Source: Candidatus Limnocylindrales bacterium (GTDB lineage Bacteria; Desulfobacterota; Binatia; UBA1149; CAITLU01). Taken from it: DNA of 50,603 nucleotides. The notes beneath the pieces are model-generated. The model made no database searches, was not told where the DNA came from, and saw only the letters and a program-made list of their open reading frames with translations. This document shows positions 9,101-16,222 of this stretch, piece after piece. How positions within the stretch are numbered: position 1 is the first letter of the stretch; every line of letters begins with the position of its first letter. Location of the stretch: NCBI GenBank assembly GCA_035626395.1, contig DASPNR010000032.1, forward strand, positions 1 to 50,603, written 5' to 3'. The position numbers and the translations under genes are program-made.

Positions 9101-11098
9101 GGCGTCGTCGGCCATGCGCTGCCATGCATCGCGCGCCTCCTTGGTGGCCTCGATGCCGGCGGCGCGGCCGGACTGCGCAGCGATCTCGCGCAGGGCCGCG
9201 GCCTGCTTGCGGTACTCGCCGGCGATGGCTGGATCGACGGACTCAAATACCGTAGCCAGCCGCTCCTTCGCCGCGGCATTCGCCAGATGCTCGGCCTGCT
9301 CAATCTGGCGCAGCGCGGCCGGAGTCAGCAGCGCCTGGTCGTTGACCTTGCGCAGCGCGACGGCGCGGCCTTCGAGGTCAGCGGTCTGGCCGGCCAGGCG
9401 CGCCATGGACGCGTCGTTCTCGGCCGACGCCTGACGCATCCACGACACCTCTTCGCGCAGCGCCTGGCCGCGGTCGATGCTGGCGCGCGCGGCCCGCTCG
9501 GTGGCCTCGCTCATCACGAGTTGCCCGGCGGCAAGCTTCGTCGTCAGCTCAAGGTGCTGCCGCTCGCCTTCGGTCAGCTGGCGGCCCAGCGCCAGTTCCT
9601 TCTCCATGCCGGCGTTGGTGCCCTCCAGTCCGCGCGCCCAGTCGCGACCGGCCTTCGTCAGGTCCTCGAAGACCTTGACGGCATCGTCCATCTCCTCCTT
9701 GTCCTTCTTCGTGGCCGCCGTCTTCTTGAACGTGGCCGCGGTGAGCTGCTGGACGGTCTCGACGTACTGCTTCTCGGTGATGTGGCCCTTCTGCCGCGCC
9801 GCGTTCAGTTCGTTGACCTGCTTCAGGTAGGCCGTGTCGACGCCCAGCGCCTTGTTGCGGATGTCGGCGAGGAGCTTGGCGGCCGCGGCCTGCTCCTCGA
9901 GGCCCTTCTTCGCGACCGCGTCGATGCCGGCGCTGGCCTCGCCGAACTGCTGCGACTGGCTGGTGCCGCGCTGGGCCCTGAGTTCGTCCTGCGCCTGCTT
10001 GGCCTGCTTCAGCTGCTCGACCAGCTCGCGCGCCTTCTCGACCTCGAAAGCCAGGTACTGCCCGCCGTTGGCGGCGAAACGCAGCTGCAGGGCGGCCAGC
10101 TCCTTCTCCGCCTCGCCTAGCCGGCGACCGATGTTCGCGGCGCGCTCGTCGACGTGACCCAACGCTTCGGCAACGCCCATGACCTGGGCGGCTGCGAGTG
10201 CGCCGAAGAACCCGAGGCCCGATTCGCGCGCCCGCTGAAACCGGTCCGACACGTCGTCGACGGAGCTCGCCAGCGTCTGTAGGGCGCCGCTCAGGCTCGA
10301 CGTTACGCCGGCCGATCGGTCGATTTCGCCGATGGCCTTCGTGGCTGCGTTGCTGACCTGCGTCAGCGCTTGGCTGACGGTCACGACGCTGCCCTGCACT
10401 TCGGTGGCCAGCTTTGCGGCCTGGGACTCCAGCGCCTGCAGGACGGCCTCGGCGGTGAGCTGACCCTCCTTGCCCATCTCGCGCAACTTGCCGACGGTGA
10501 CGCCGAGGCCGTCGGCGATGGCGCGGGCGAGGCGCGGCGTCTGCTCGAGCACGCTGTTCAGTTCGTCGCCGCGCAGCGCGCCGCTGGCCAAGCCCTGCCC
10601 CAGCTGCGTCAGGGCGGCCTGCATGCCGGCGGCGCTGCCGCCGCTGATCGCCATCGCGTTGCCGATGGCCTCGGTGATCTTCAGCAGACGCGTCTGGCTG
10701 ACGCCGAGGCCGTCCGTGGCCCGGGCGATCGACGCATAGGTGCCGCCCAGCTCCAGGAACCCGGTGCGCGACCGCTGCGCGATGCCGTAGAGCTCGTCGT
10801 AGACCACTCCGGCCGCCTTGGCCGAGCCGGTGGCCAGCGTCAGGCTGTTGTTCAGCGAGGTGACGGCATCCGCGGTCTGCACGGCAGCGCGGGCGGCCTG
10901 CGCAAGTTCGTTCGCGATGGCGAGACCTGCCACGGCCTTGACGGCGCCGCCGATGCTCGCGAACGCTCCGGAGGTCTGCGTGGCCGCATTGGCGCCGGCG
11001 TGGCCGATACGCTCCAGGCTGGCCGCCGTCTGCGTGGCGCCCTGCTGGACCTGCTGAACGCCATCGAGTGCGACGCGGAAGCGGATGTCCTGGGTCAT
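6179..11098 (-). CDS. Tail tape measure protein
   Basis: 1639 residues, the longest gene in the window, as expected for the protein that sets tail length. Residues about 100-260 match the lambda-like tape-measure N-terminal domain (GALRGDELNSVLEQTPRLA, then GVTVGKLREMGKEG). Long Ala/Gln/Glu-rich helical tracts follow. A hydrophobic Gly/Ala segment near residues 690-730 (PIIQAVVSPVTGAIAAFLTG) probably crosses the membrane during DNA ejection. The gene follows the frameshifted chaperone pair, the invariant siphophage order. Confidence 0.96.
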   Translation of the reverse strand: MTQDIRFRVALDGVQQVQQGATQTAASLERIGHAGANAATQTSGAFASIGGAVKAVAGLAIANELAQAARAAVQTADAVTSLNNSLTLATGSAKAAGVVYDELYGIAQRSRTGFLELGGTYASIARATDGLGVSQTRLLKITEAIGNAMAISGGSAAGMQAALTQLGQGLASGALRGDELNSVLEQTPRLARAIADGLGVTVGKLREMGKEGQLTAEAVLQALESQAAKLATEVQGSVVTVSQALTQVSNAATKAIGEIDRSAGVTSSLSGALQTLASSVDDVSDRFQRARESGLGFFGALAAAQVMGVAEALGHVDERAANIGRRLGEAEKELAALQLRFAANGGQYLAFEVEKARELVEQLKQAKQAQDELRAQRGTSQSQQFGEASAGIDAVAKKGLEEQAAAAKLLADIRNKALGVDTAYLKQVNELNAARQKGHITEKQYVETVQQLTAATFKKTAATKKDKEEMDDAVKVFEDLTKAGRDWARGLEGTNAGMEKELALGRQLTEGERQHLELTTKLAAGQLVMSEATERAARASIDRGQALREEVSWMRQASAENDASMARLAGQTADLEGRAVALRKVNDQALLTPAALRQIEQAEHLANAAAKERLATVFESVDPAIAGEYRKQAAALREIAAQSGRAAGIEATKEARDAWQRMADDAGQALTDALMSGGRDAGELLEDYFKTLVLRPIIQAVVSPVTGAIAAFLTGGAGGAGGGGAGAVGAGLNNASTLYSLYQGATGYSSSVNALAGYFGAGTTAGASSTSLAYANLVGSAGGDSMGALIAANNGWAGVGASASSLAASESATLFASQAAGEGITVAGTSAAGAGGSSSAAAGMGPWAAYAAAIIAAYMGSRSAWEKGYNNENLSGAFRYSPESTFTDLLKIGGMSDRSANIWGGGAVYTQLFGRASPRVVDQGVAGTITGGDFAGEMFADILEKGGIFRSDKRRTETKAATESIDMFFDDASKEVLAQAKRYAEALGLPAEEMARITTEIRVSLGDDVEKNKTAIIQALAKYGEALTAGLADEVAPLAKYGETVTQTIERVGGAILGVNAVLEDLGITALQASLDGGSAAIDLTAMFGGIQGLSQAAGQYFSNFYTEAEQIELASGKVSDALASVGLAMPDTVDAYKDLVSAQDLSTEAGREAFTALLQVSGAFHQVESASEAAAKKLTEEAAARAKQGQQALDQLAGKFLEGPDLDRYRYNRVAGDLTQAGLAVTGERLAGMSKEQIEAFVRQFVDFADGVSEMELAVLSAAGSLGDLKNGARDAADALQSTIESNRSKLLPADQRIGAAYQGIADDLADAGFDITVSQLFKASKQEILETADAITAMADVSDEAKAAIWQAAGALGDLKSEASEFGGMRIRSMGQASAADQAYREWMGIESKIAGFAQDWANNTLPANLQQYVDQHWGGKDNVPGPTRDGIFNMYVMQSNGPANTDVVSPDRLRREQAEAAAASGGSTAISESDRQAQELARDELRALDELNSTLQRLDASFTSFMDSLTTGSLSALSPEDRLAEARSQFFDNAEAARGGDLAAFERADDLASTFLQLQQQLSGAPNYAPVFDEVLAELKRLQAELAAIKGNTKTAAEVTAASGVALSDALDTSNRMTAQQLAYDAARRGRYVASL

Positions 11099-11101
11099 GG
11101 C

Positions 11102-11904
11102 CTACCTGCGCCGACGGGCGGCTTCTGCTTCCTCGGCGCGCTTACGCATGCGCTCGACACGCGCGGCGAGCACCACCGCACGCGCCGCCCTAGCGCAGGC
11201 GACGACGCCGTCGTAGACGTCGCGCCGCTCGTCGGCGTCGTGTACGGTCTCGCGGAGGTGCGCGAGGATTTCGGAGCGGGCCATGCCGTGGTCGCCCCAT
11301 TGGTCTTGCAAGTCCAAGAAGGCGCGCCATGCCGGCACGCACTCCGGCCAGAGGTACACCGGCCAGTCCGGCTGTTCGACCGTCTCGACGTTTGCCCCGG
11401 ATGCTGCGGCAGCTCGGGAGATGAGCAGGGCCATGGAATCGACGGGCGCGACAGGACGAGCCTGCTGCACCGCATCGGGATCAGGTTGCGGCTGCTCGTC
11501 GTCATCGCGCAGACCGTCACGGGCCCACCGCTCGGCTACCGCAGCGAGTTTTTTGCCTTTGCCCCGCAGGCGGCGACATAGGCGTTGAAGGCGAGCGCAG
11601 CGATTCCGGGCATGTTGAGCACATTGCGCAACGCCTCCGGGCTGAACGGCACGTCCTCGCCAGCCTCGCCGACCGGTCCAGCCCATGCCCTCATCTTCGG
11701 CACGAGGGTGTCGGTGATGGGTGTGCGGCTGCCGGCCTTCTCGATTGCTGCGACGCTCTCTTCGAGGGCGCGCGTGTCGCTCGAAGTCGCGAGGCGTTCT
11801 GCGACCAGCCAGAAATCGAAGTCCTCGCGCTCGCCGTTCTCCAGCGTGGTCGTGCCTTCGACGCGGAAGCGCAGGGTGGGGGAAACAACAACCTTGAATG
11901 CCAT
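11102..11904 (-). CDS. Tail assembly chaperone GT-type frameshift product
   Basis: The product made when ribosomes slip -1 at AAAAAAC (complement of 11548-11554) during translation of the G-type gene. The first ~115 residues are those of the short chaperone. After the slip the protein reads KLAAVAERWARDG and continues for about 150 residues to the stop at 11102. The extension contains a DUF1799-like core (WPVYLWPECVPAWRAFLDLQ) typical of T-domain extensions. The extended form should bind the tape measure and recruit tail-tube protein, and it is absent from mature tails. No in-frame start of its own is needed. Confidence 0.82.
11536..11904 (-). CDS. Tail assembly chaperone, short G-type form
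   Basis: 122 residues (MAFKVVVSPTLRFRVEG to GAKAKNSLR), the unshifted product. Such proteins chaperone the tape measure before tail-tube polymerisation. The gene lies between the tail-tube gene and the tape measure, as gpG does in lambda. Its last codons contain the slippery run gcA-AAA-AAC followed five codons later by TAG. The upstream region has no strong ribosome-binding site but a large hairpin (11940-12001), which may keep expression below that of the tube protein. Confidence 0.85.
   Translation of the reverse strand: MAFKVVVSPTLRFRVEGTTTLENGEREDFDFWLVAERLATSSDTRALEESVAAIEKAGSRTPITDTLVPKMRAWAGPVGEAGEDVPFSPEALRNVLNMPGIAALAFNAYVAACGAKAKNSLR
11548..11554 (-). promoter_or_regulatory. Programmed -1 frameshift slippery heptamer
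   Basis: On the minus strand the sequence is A-AAA-AAC in the X-XXY-YYZ phase relative to the short chaperone frame (codons GCA AAA AAC). About 3 nt downstream, CTCGCT and AGCCGAG can pair around a GCGGT loop with one bulge, a possible stimulatory stem. The -1 frame is open for about 450 nt and encodes a chaperone T-domain. Confidence 0.85.
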
Positions 11905-11939
11905 GACGGTGCCCGATCATTTGGCCCGATAGAGAAGGA

Positions 11940-12001
11940 GCGCGCGGCCGCGTTGGCTCGGGCGAAGACCGCGCGGCGTTTCCGCCGCCACGGCCGCGCG
12001 C
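11940..12001 (-). other. Nested hairpin between tail-tube and chaperone genes
   Basis: Outer arms of 11 bp (11940-11950 with 11991-12001, GCGCGCGGCCG and its complement) enclose a perfect 6-bp inner stem (11973-11978 with 11983-11988). On the transcript the inner stem closes a GAAA tetraloop. There is no U-tract, so it is not a standard intrinsic terminator. It probably acts as an RNA-processing or stability element lowering downstream expression relative to the abundant tube protein. Confidence 0.6.
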
Positions 12002-12011
12002 AAACGGCCGG

Positions 12012-12653
12012 TCAGGTCGACCAGAAGCTGGGGTAGTTCTGCACCTCGATGGCCAGCGCGGTCTGCACGACGCCCTGCGCCTGGCCGCGCGGCGTGCCCG
12101 GAGCGGACACGAAGCCGTTGAAGCACATCTTGGCCGTGGTGCCGAAGCGCAGCTTGAAGGCGCGCTTGGTCTGCGCCTTGTACGCGCGGTTGGCCTCGAT
12201 GTAGCCGGCATCCGACGGATCGAAGATGGCGTTCGAGGTGATCGACATCGGCGACACCACCGTCGGGGCGCGCTTGCGGATCGAGTCGTGGATGGTCGTC
12301 GTGTCCGCGTACTCGGGATCGCCGCCGCTCACATCGAACGTTTGCAGGATGTTGAACGACGCGCCGAACGTGATGACCTGGAACGAGCCGGACACGAAGG
12401 TGCCGTAGTCCGTGGTGTTCTCGCCTTCCAGCTCGAAGGTGTTCGCCGCGCCGTTGACGTTGGCGACGCGGAACACGCGGTCGTTCAGCTCCGTCATGCC
12501 CGTGGCGGCCACCAGCACGTAATCGCCGTTCGAGGGATCCGTGCCGGTGTAGGTGACCACGCCGGGGTTGGCCTTCGAAATGGCGTTGATGGTGATTGCC
12601 GAGGCGAGCGCCGTTTGCACGTCGACGCCCACGTTTTTCCAGAAAATTGCCAT
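12012..12653 (-). CDS. Major tail tube protein
   Basis: 213 residues. The protein has the composition and order of siphophage tube subunits: FWKNVGVDVQTALASA at the start, a Thr/Val-rich beta domain (GDYVLVAATGMTELNDRVF), then a C-terminal segment with FKLRFGTTAKMCFNGFVS. It lies between a tail-terminator-like gene and the tail chaperones, the conserved position. It has an ATG start with an AGGAG site about 5 nt upstream. Confidence 0.85.
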   Translation of the reverse strand: MAIFWKNVGVDVQTALASAITINAISKANPGVVTYTGTDPSNGDYVLVAATGMTELNDRVFRVANVNGAANTFELEGENTTDYGTFVSGSFQVITFGASFNILQTFDVSGGDPEYADTTTIHDSIRKRAPTVVSPMSITSNAIFDPSDAGYIEANRAYKAQTKRAFKLRFGTTAKMCFNGFVSAPGTPRGQAQGVVQTALAIEVQNYPSFWST

Positions 12654-12674
12654 GGACTGCTCCTGAGTGGCGCG

Positions 12675-13115
12675 TCAGAGCGCGGTGGATGGATCGCCCT
12701 GCGAGGTGACGTAGATCACCTCGAAGAGCTGGTGCCCGATTCGGATTCGTTGCTGTCCCTCGTCCCGCTGCGCGGGCTGGTAGGAGAGCGGACGGATGGA
12801 CTGCACGCCCGGCAGCGAAGTGGCTGCGAGGCAGGCCTCGACGTCGGCCAGGAGCTGGTCCCGGGCGCGCGAAGCGTTGGTGTTCTGCACGATCTGCGCC
12901 GTGACGATGAAGCGGTAGGAGCGCTGCAGCAGCGGGTCGCCGTGCACGGTCAGCGGCTCCTGCGCCTCGCTGTCGTCGTCGACCGAGAGGTGCGGGCAGT
13001 CGGCGGCCTCGACGAGGTCGTAGGGCTCCTCGTCCACGCGGCTGCCGGCAGACGTGTTCGCCGCGATCAGCGCTGCGACCACTGCCTCGCGGATGACGTG
13101 GCGCTGATGGTTCAC
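12675..13115 (-). CDS. Tail terminator, gpU-like
   Basis: 146 residues. MNHQRHVIREAVVAALIAAN, a central region with LQRSYRFIVTAQIVQN, and RARDQLLADVEACLAA are typical of lambda gpU-like minor tail proteins that cap the tail tube and stop its growth. It follows the head-tail joining gene, which it overlaps by ATGA, and precedes the tube gene, the order found in lambda-like phages. Confidence 0.8.
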   Translation of the reverse strand: MNHQRHVIREAVVAALIAANTSAGSRVDEEPYDLVEAADCPHLSVDDDSEAQEPLTVHGDPLLQRSYRFIVTAQIVQNTNASRARDQLLADVEACLAATSLPGVQSIRPLSYQPAQRDEGQQRIRIGHQLFEVIYVTSQGDPSTAL

Positions 13116-13402
13116 GGCTGCTTCTCCAGCGGCAGCACGACCAGGCCAGTGCCGTCGGGCTCCGGCGTGCGGACGCGCCAGGTGCCGGCGCCAGGGCCTG
13201 CCGCGATCACGAGCACGCTGTTGCGCGCCACGCTGGGCGCCGCGCTGTGCGGCAGCGTGAACTGCGGGTCGCGTGAGGCGATGCCGGAGAGGTCCACGAA
13301 CGGCGCGTCGTAGTTGCCCACGACCGAGACGCCGTCAAGCGTCGCCTCGGTGGCGAACTCGTCCGCGTCGAAGAACGCGGTGAAGTCCTCGGTCATGGGC
13401 AT
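13112..13402 (-). CDS. Head-tail joining protein, gpFII-like
   Basis: 96 residues. MPMTEDFTAFFDADEFATEA and ARNSVLVIAAGPGAGTWRVR resemble lambda gpFII-type proteins, small beta-rich proteins that bind the connector and create the tail-attachment site. An alternative ATG lies two codons in (13396). It overlaps the tail terminator gene by ATGA. Confidence 0.78.
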   Translation of the reverse strand: MPMTEDFTAFFDADEFATEATLDGVSVVGNYDAPFVDLSGIASRDPQFTLPHSAAPSVARNSVLVIAAGPGAGTWRVRTPEPDGTGLVVLPLEKQP

Positions 13403-13426
13403 GGCCGCTCGTCTTTCGCGCCAGCG

Positions 13427-13819
13427 TCAGACGTACTTCTTCTTGCCCGAAGCCACGACGCTCACGGCAGCCGGGCCGGTGGCGATCGTGCCGACGAAGC
13501 CGAGGAAGCCCCCGGTCACCTTCTTCGGATCGACCACGACCGTCTGCGTGCTGAGGTCGGTGGAGGTCGTGACCTGCGTGAACGTGTAGCCGCTGATGTC
13601 GGCGGCGCCGGTGCCGTTGGCATCGGTGGCCGACTGCAGCTTGCCGGTGATCGTGCCTGCGGTGACGACGCCGACGTTCATGGTCACGAGGATCTCGCCG
13701 TCGTACGGGCGCACGTCGAGCCACATGCCGGTGCCGCTGGTGGCGGCGGCGGTGTTGGCGGCGTCCACCGCGTGGAGCAGCGCAGTCGAGGTCGCTGCGG
13801 AGGCTTGGCTGTTCAGCAT
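13427..13819 (-). CDS. Small head protein, possible capsid decoration
   Basis: 130 residues, Thr/Ala/Val-rich and beta-sheet-like (TGKLQSATDANGTGAADISG), ending in a lysine-rich tail (VASGKKKYV). It is encoded between capsid and head-tail joining genes. The position and composition fit a decoration or head-completion protein; no family motif was recognised. Confidence 0.65.
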   Translation of the reverse strand: MLNSQASAATSTALLHAVDAANTAAATSGTGMWLDVRPYDGEILVTMNVGVVTAGTITGKLQSATDANGTGAADISGYTFTQVTTSTDLSTQTVVVDPKKVTGGFLGFVGTIATGPAAVSVVASGKKKYV

Positions 13820-13820
13820 G

Positions 13821-14093
13821 TCACTTCTCCTTCTTGCCGGCCTTCACCGGCGCGTGTGCGGGGTCGGCGGGCGCCGGCGCGGGGGCGAGCTTTTCGGCCG
13901 GCGGCTCCGGTGCAGGCGAAGGGCTGGGCGCGGGGTCGGCGGGCGCCGGCGTGGCCGGTACCTCCTCGACGGCGCCGATGGACGTCAGGAAGGTGGCCGT
14001 GCCCTTGTCCAGGGCGAACGGCTCGCTGTCCGGCGTCACGTGGCGCTCGGGGCCGATGCAGACCCCGCGCAGGGCGCGGTAGAGGCTGCTCAT
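13821..14093 (-). CDS. Small Pro/Ala-rich head-region protein
   Basis: 90 residues from the ATG at 14093. The first 45 form a compact domain (MSSLYRALRGVCIGPERH, then KGTATFLTSIGAVEEV) of a type often found just after major capsid genes. The rest is a Pro/Ala linker rich in PAPADPAP, ending in KAGKKEK. The role is unknown; head completion is possible from position. Confidence 0.7.
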   Translation of the reverse strand: MSSLYRALRGVCIGPERHVTPDSEPFALDKGTATFLTSIGAVEEVPATPAPADPAPSPSPAPEPPAEKLAPAPAPADPAHAPVKAGKKEK

Positions 14094-14104
14094 GGCGGCG
14101 CGCC

Positions 14105-15385
14105 TTACGACAGGTTCGTCGAGACGACGAAGGCCTGCGGGTAGCGCACCAGCACGTCGACCATCCACATCGCGCGGATGCCGACCTGCGCCTGGTTGAA
14201 GCGCGTGCCGCCGTTGTCCATGGCCAGCTCCAGCACGCCCCACTCGCCGATCACGACCTCGTCCCACGAGCCGAAAATCAGGTTGCCGGAGGCCAGCTGT
14301 TCGGACGACATGGCGTTGAAGCCGCACAGCGTGCCGTCGAGCATGTTCCCTTCCCACACCGGGGTGTCGGTGCCCGAGAAGCGCTGCACGGTCATCAGCT
14401 TCGCCGCGCCGGCCGTGTTGGTCACGAAGCCGGGGTTGCCGCGGATGGCGTTCGATGCGCCGGCCGTCGAGACGAAGGCCAGCAGCTTCGCGTAGGTCGC
14501 GGACGCGGCGTCCTGGCCGGACGTGATGCCGGTCGTGTTCTTGATGCCGAGCGGCTGCGCGCCGCCGGTGCCGTTGATGGCGACGTAATCGACGCCATCG
14601 ATCGCGATGTCGGCGGCGAGGTCAGCCATGATGAAGGCCTCGGCGCTCGGGGTGGCTTGGCGCAGCAGCTGCTCCGACGCGTCCGTGATCGCAATGGCGG
14701 TCTTCGGCGTCATCGACAGCTGGCCCAGGGCCTGGTCGGTGGCCGTGACGCTGGTGCCCTCGCCACCCTGCCAGGTCACCGTGCCCTTGCCGGTCTGGCG
14801 GGGAATGGTGACGTTGCCCACCAGGCCCGGCAGGCGACGGGCGCCCATGCGCATCGTCACGCTGCGGTTGCGCAGGATGTCGATGAAGCCCATGTTCTCG
14901 ACGTTGACCATGAAGCCGCCCTTGCTGCCGGGCGTGGTCGACATCGCGCGCTGCGCGGCCTCGCCCAGCGGGCGCTGCAGCACTTCTCCGGGAATGAAGA
15001 TGCTGTTGCTGTCTTCGCGCTGCAGCCGCTTAGCCAGCGTGCGGGAGCACTCCAGTTCGTAGGCTGCGAGGTTGATGTTTTCCTGCGTCGGCGTGCGCAT
15101 TGCGCGGATGGCGCGGAACAGGCTGAAGCGCTGCGTCTCGGCCCGCGTCAGGCCGAGGTCCGAAGCGGCGGTGGGGCGCTCTTTGCCGCGCTCTTCCATC
15201 ACCTTCAGGATCTTCTCGGCGACCTCTTCCAGCGTGGCGCCATCGCGCACCCACTGGTCCTCGACGCGCGGGTCGATCTTGCTGGCGCGGCACATGTTGC
15301 CGATCGCCGCCTTGCGGTTCTTCTCGACCTCCAGCGGGTCGTGACGGGTTTCCGCGGCACCCGCGGCGGCTTGGGCTTCTGCCAT
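14105..15385 (-). CDS. Probable internal-start capsid/scaffold product
   Basis: In-frame ATG at 15385 (MAEAQAAAGAAETRH) inside the fusion gene, preceded 9 nt upstream by a consensus AGGAG (complement of 15395-15399). The 426-residue product would contain the scaffold-like helices and the complete capsid domain but no protease, the logic of lambda C/Nu3 internal initiation. It would explain how a 1:1 gene fusion could supply many capsid subunits per protease. This is inferred from the ribosome-binding site and the domain boundary. Confidence 0.55.
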   Translation of the reverse strand: MAEAQAAAGAAETRHDPLEVEKNRKAAIGNMCRASKIDPRVEDQWVRDGATLEEVAEKILKVMEERGKERPTAASDLGLTRAETQRFSLFRAIRAMRTPTQENINLAAYELECSRTLAKRLQREDSNSIFIPGEVLQRPLGEAAQRAMSTTPGSKGGFMVNVENMGFIDILRNRSVTMRMGARRLPGLVGNVTIPRQTGKGTVTWQGGEGTSVTATDQALGQLSMTPKTAIAITDASEQLLRQATPSAEAFIMADLAADIAIDGVDYVAINGTGGAQPLGIKNTTGITSGQDAASATYAKLLAFVSTAGASNAIRGNPGFVTNTAGAAKLMTVQRFSGTDTPVWEGNMLDGTLCGFNAMSSEQLASGNLIFGSWDEVVIGEWGVLELAMDNGGTRFNQAQVGIRAMWMVDVLVRYPQAFVVSTNLS

Positions 15386-16222
15386 GGTGGCTTTCTCCTG
15401 ATGGGTCGCCGGGACGGCGGGGGTGGTGACCTTGGTGACGCTTGCGGCTGTGGCGGGCGGCGCGCTGGCTGCGCGCTCCTGCTCGGTCGCCGCCGGCGGC
15501 TGTGCGCCGCCTTCGGTGATCTGCACCGTGGAGCCGCCTGGCGTCTGCACGGTGGTTGTGACGGGGGCTGCCGCGTGCGAGCGGCCGACGCCGACGGTGT
15601 TGTCGGCAGGCACGGTCACAAGGGAGTCTTCGAAGGGCTCCCAGTCGACGACCTCGTAGACGGGCACGTCGTCGGCGGCGCGGTCCAGCGGGCCGGCCGC
15701 GGCATCGAGGTCGCGGCGGAAGGCCTGGACGTCGCCGTCGCCTCGATCGCCAACCCGGGTGACGCCACGAGATTCGAGTGCGCGGCGGAACGTGGCTCCG
15801 TCGATGGTTCGCTCGATCGGCCCGCCACTCTTGCTGGTGGTGCGCTCGATGACCTTGTGGATCTCGTAGCCGACGCTTGCCTTCGTGAGGATGTCGCCCT
15901 CGACCAGGCCGATCGCGTCTCGGCCTTCCTGCGTGGCGCTGGTGATGCGCACCTTGCCGCGCAGCACGCCGTCGTCATCGCAGCGCACGCTGCCGGGCAC
16001 GTGCGTGCCGCGCAGGTCGCGCCAGTTGTGATTGAAGAGCAGCGGCGCGCCGTCGTTCAGGCGGCCCAGTCGGACGGCCTTCTCGTTGCAGCGGAGGATC
16101 TCGATCCCCCACCAGCGCTCATACGGCACCTCGCTGGCGAATGCCATATCGACCACCAGGTCGCCGCCATCCTTCTCGCGGCGCGCCTTGGCGCGGTCCA
16201 GCTTGAATGAACGTGTCGTCAT
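14105..16222 (-). CDS. Prohead protease-major capsid fusion, HK97 type
   Basis: 705 residues in three parts. Residues about 1-190 are an HK97-family (S78) prohead protease: the conserved His is in LLFNHNW (H65) and the nucleophile Ser in LTKASVGYE (S116). Residues about 195-340 form an Ala/Pro linker and a delta/scaffold-like helical region (EVAEKILKVMEERG). Residues about 400-705 are the HK97-fold capsid subunit (SIFIPGEVLQRPLG, then GNVTIPRQTGKGTVTWQGG, then the conserved FVTNTAGAAKLM). It overlaps the portal gene by ATGA. A strong internal start at 15385 could give capsid without protease. Confidence 0.93.
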   Translation of the reverse strand: MTTRSFKLDRAKARREKDGGDLVVDMAFASEVPYERWWGIEILRCNEKAVRLGRLNDGAPLLFNHNWRDLRGTHVPGSVRCDDDGVLRGKVRITSATQEGRDAIGLVEGDILTKASVGYEIHKVIERTTSKSGGPIERTIDGATFRRALESRGVTRVGDRGDGDVQAFRRDLDAAAGPLDRAADDVPVYEVVDWEPFEDSLVTVPADNTVGVGRSHAAAPVTTTVQTPGGSTVQITEGGAQPPAATEQERAASAPPATAASVTKVTTPAVPATHQEKATMAEAQAAAGAAETRHDPLEVEKNRKAAIGNMCRASKIDPRVEDQWVRDGATLEEVAEKILKVMEERGKERPTAASDLGLTRAETQRFSLFRAIRAMRTPTQENINLAAYELECSRTLAKRLQREDSNSIFIPGEVLQRPLGEAAQRAMSTTPGSKGGFMVNVENMGFIDILRNRSVTMRMGARRLPGLVGNVTIPRQTGKGTVTWQGGEGTSVTATDQALGQLSMTPKTAIAITDASEQLLRQATPSAEAFIMADLAADIAIDGVDYVAINGTGGAQPLGIKNTTGITSGQDAASATYAKLLAFVSTAGASNAIRGNPGFVTNTAGAAKLMTVQRFSGTDTPVWEGNMLDGTLCGFNAMSSEQLASGNLIFGSWDEVVIGEWGVLELAMDNGGTRFNQAQVGIRAMWMVDVLVRYPQAFVVSTNLS

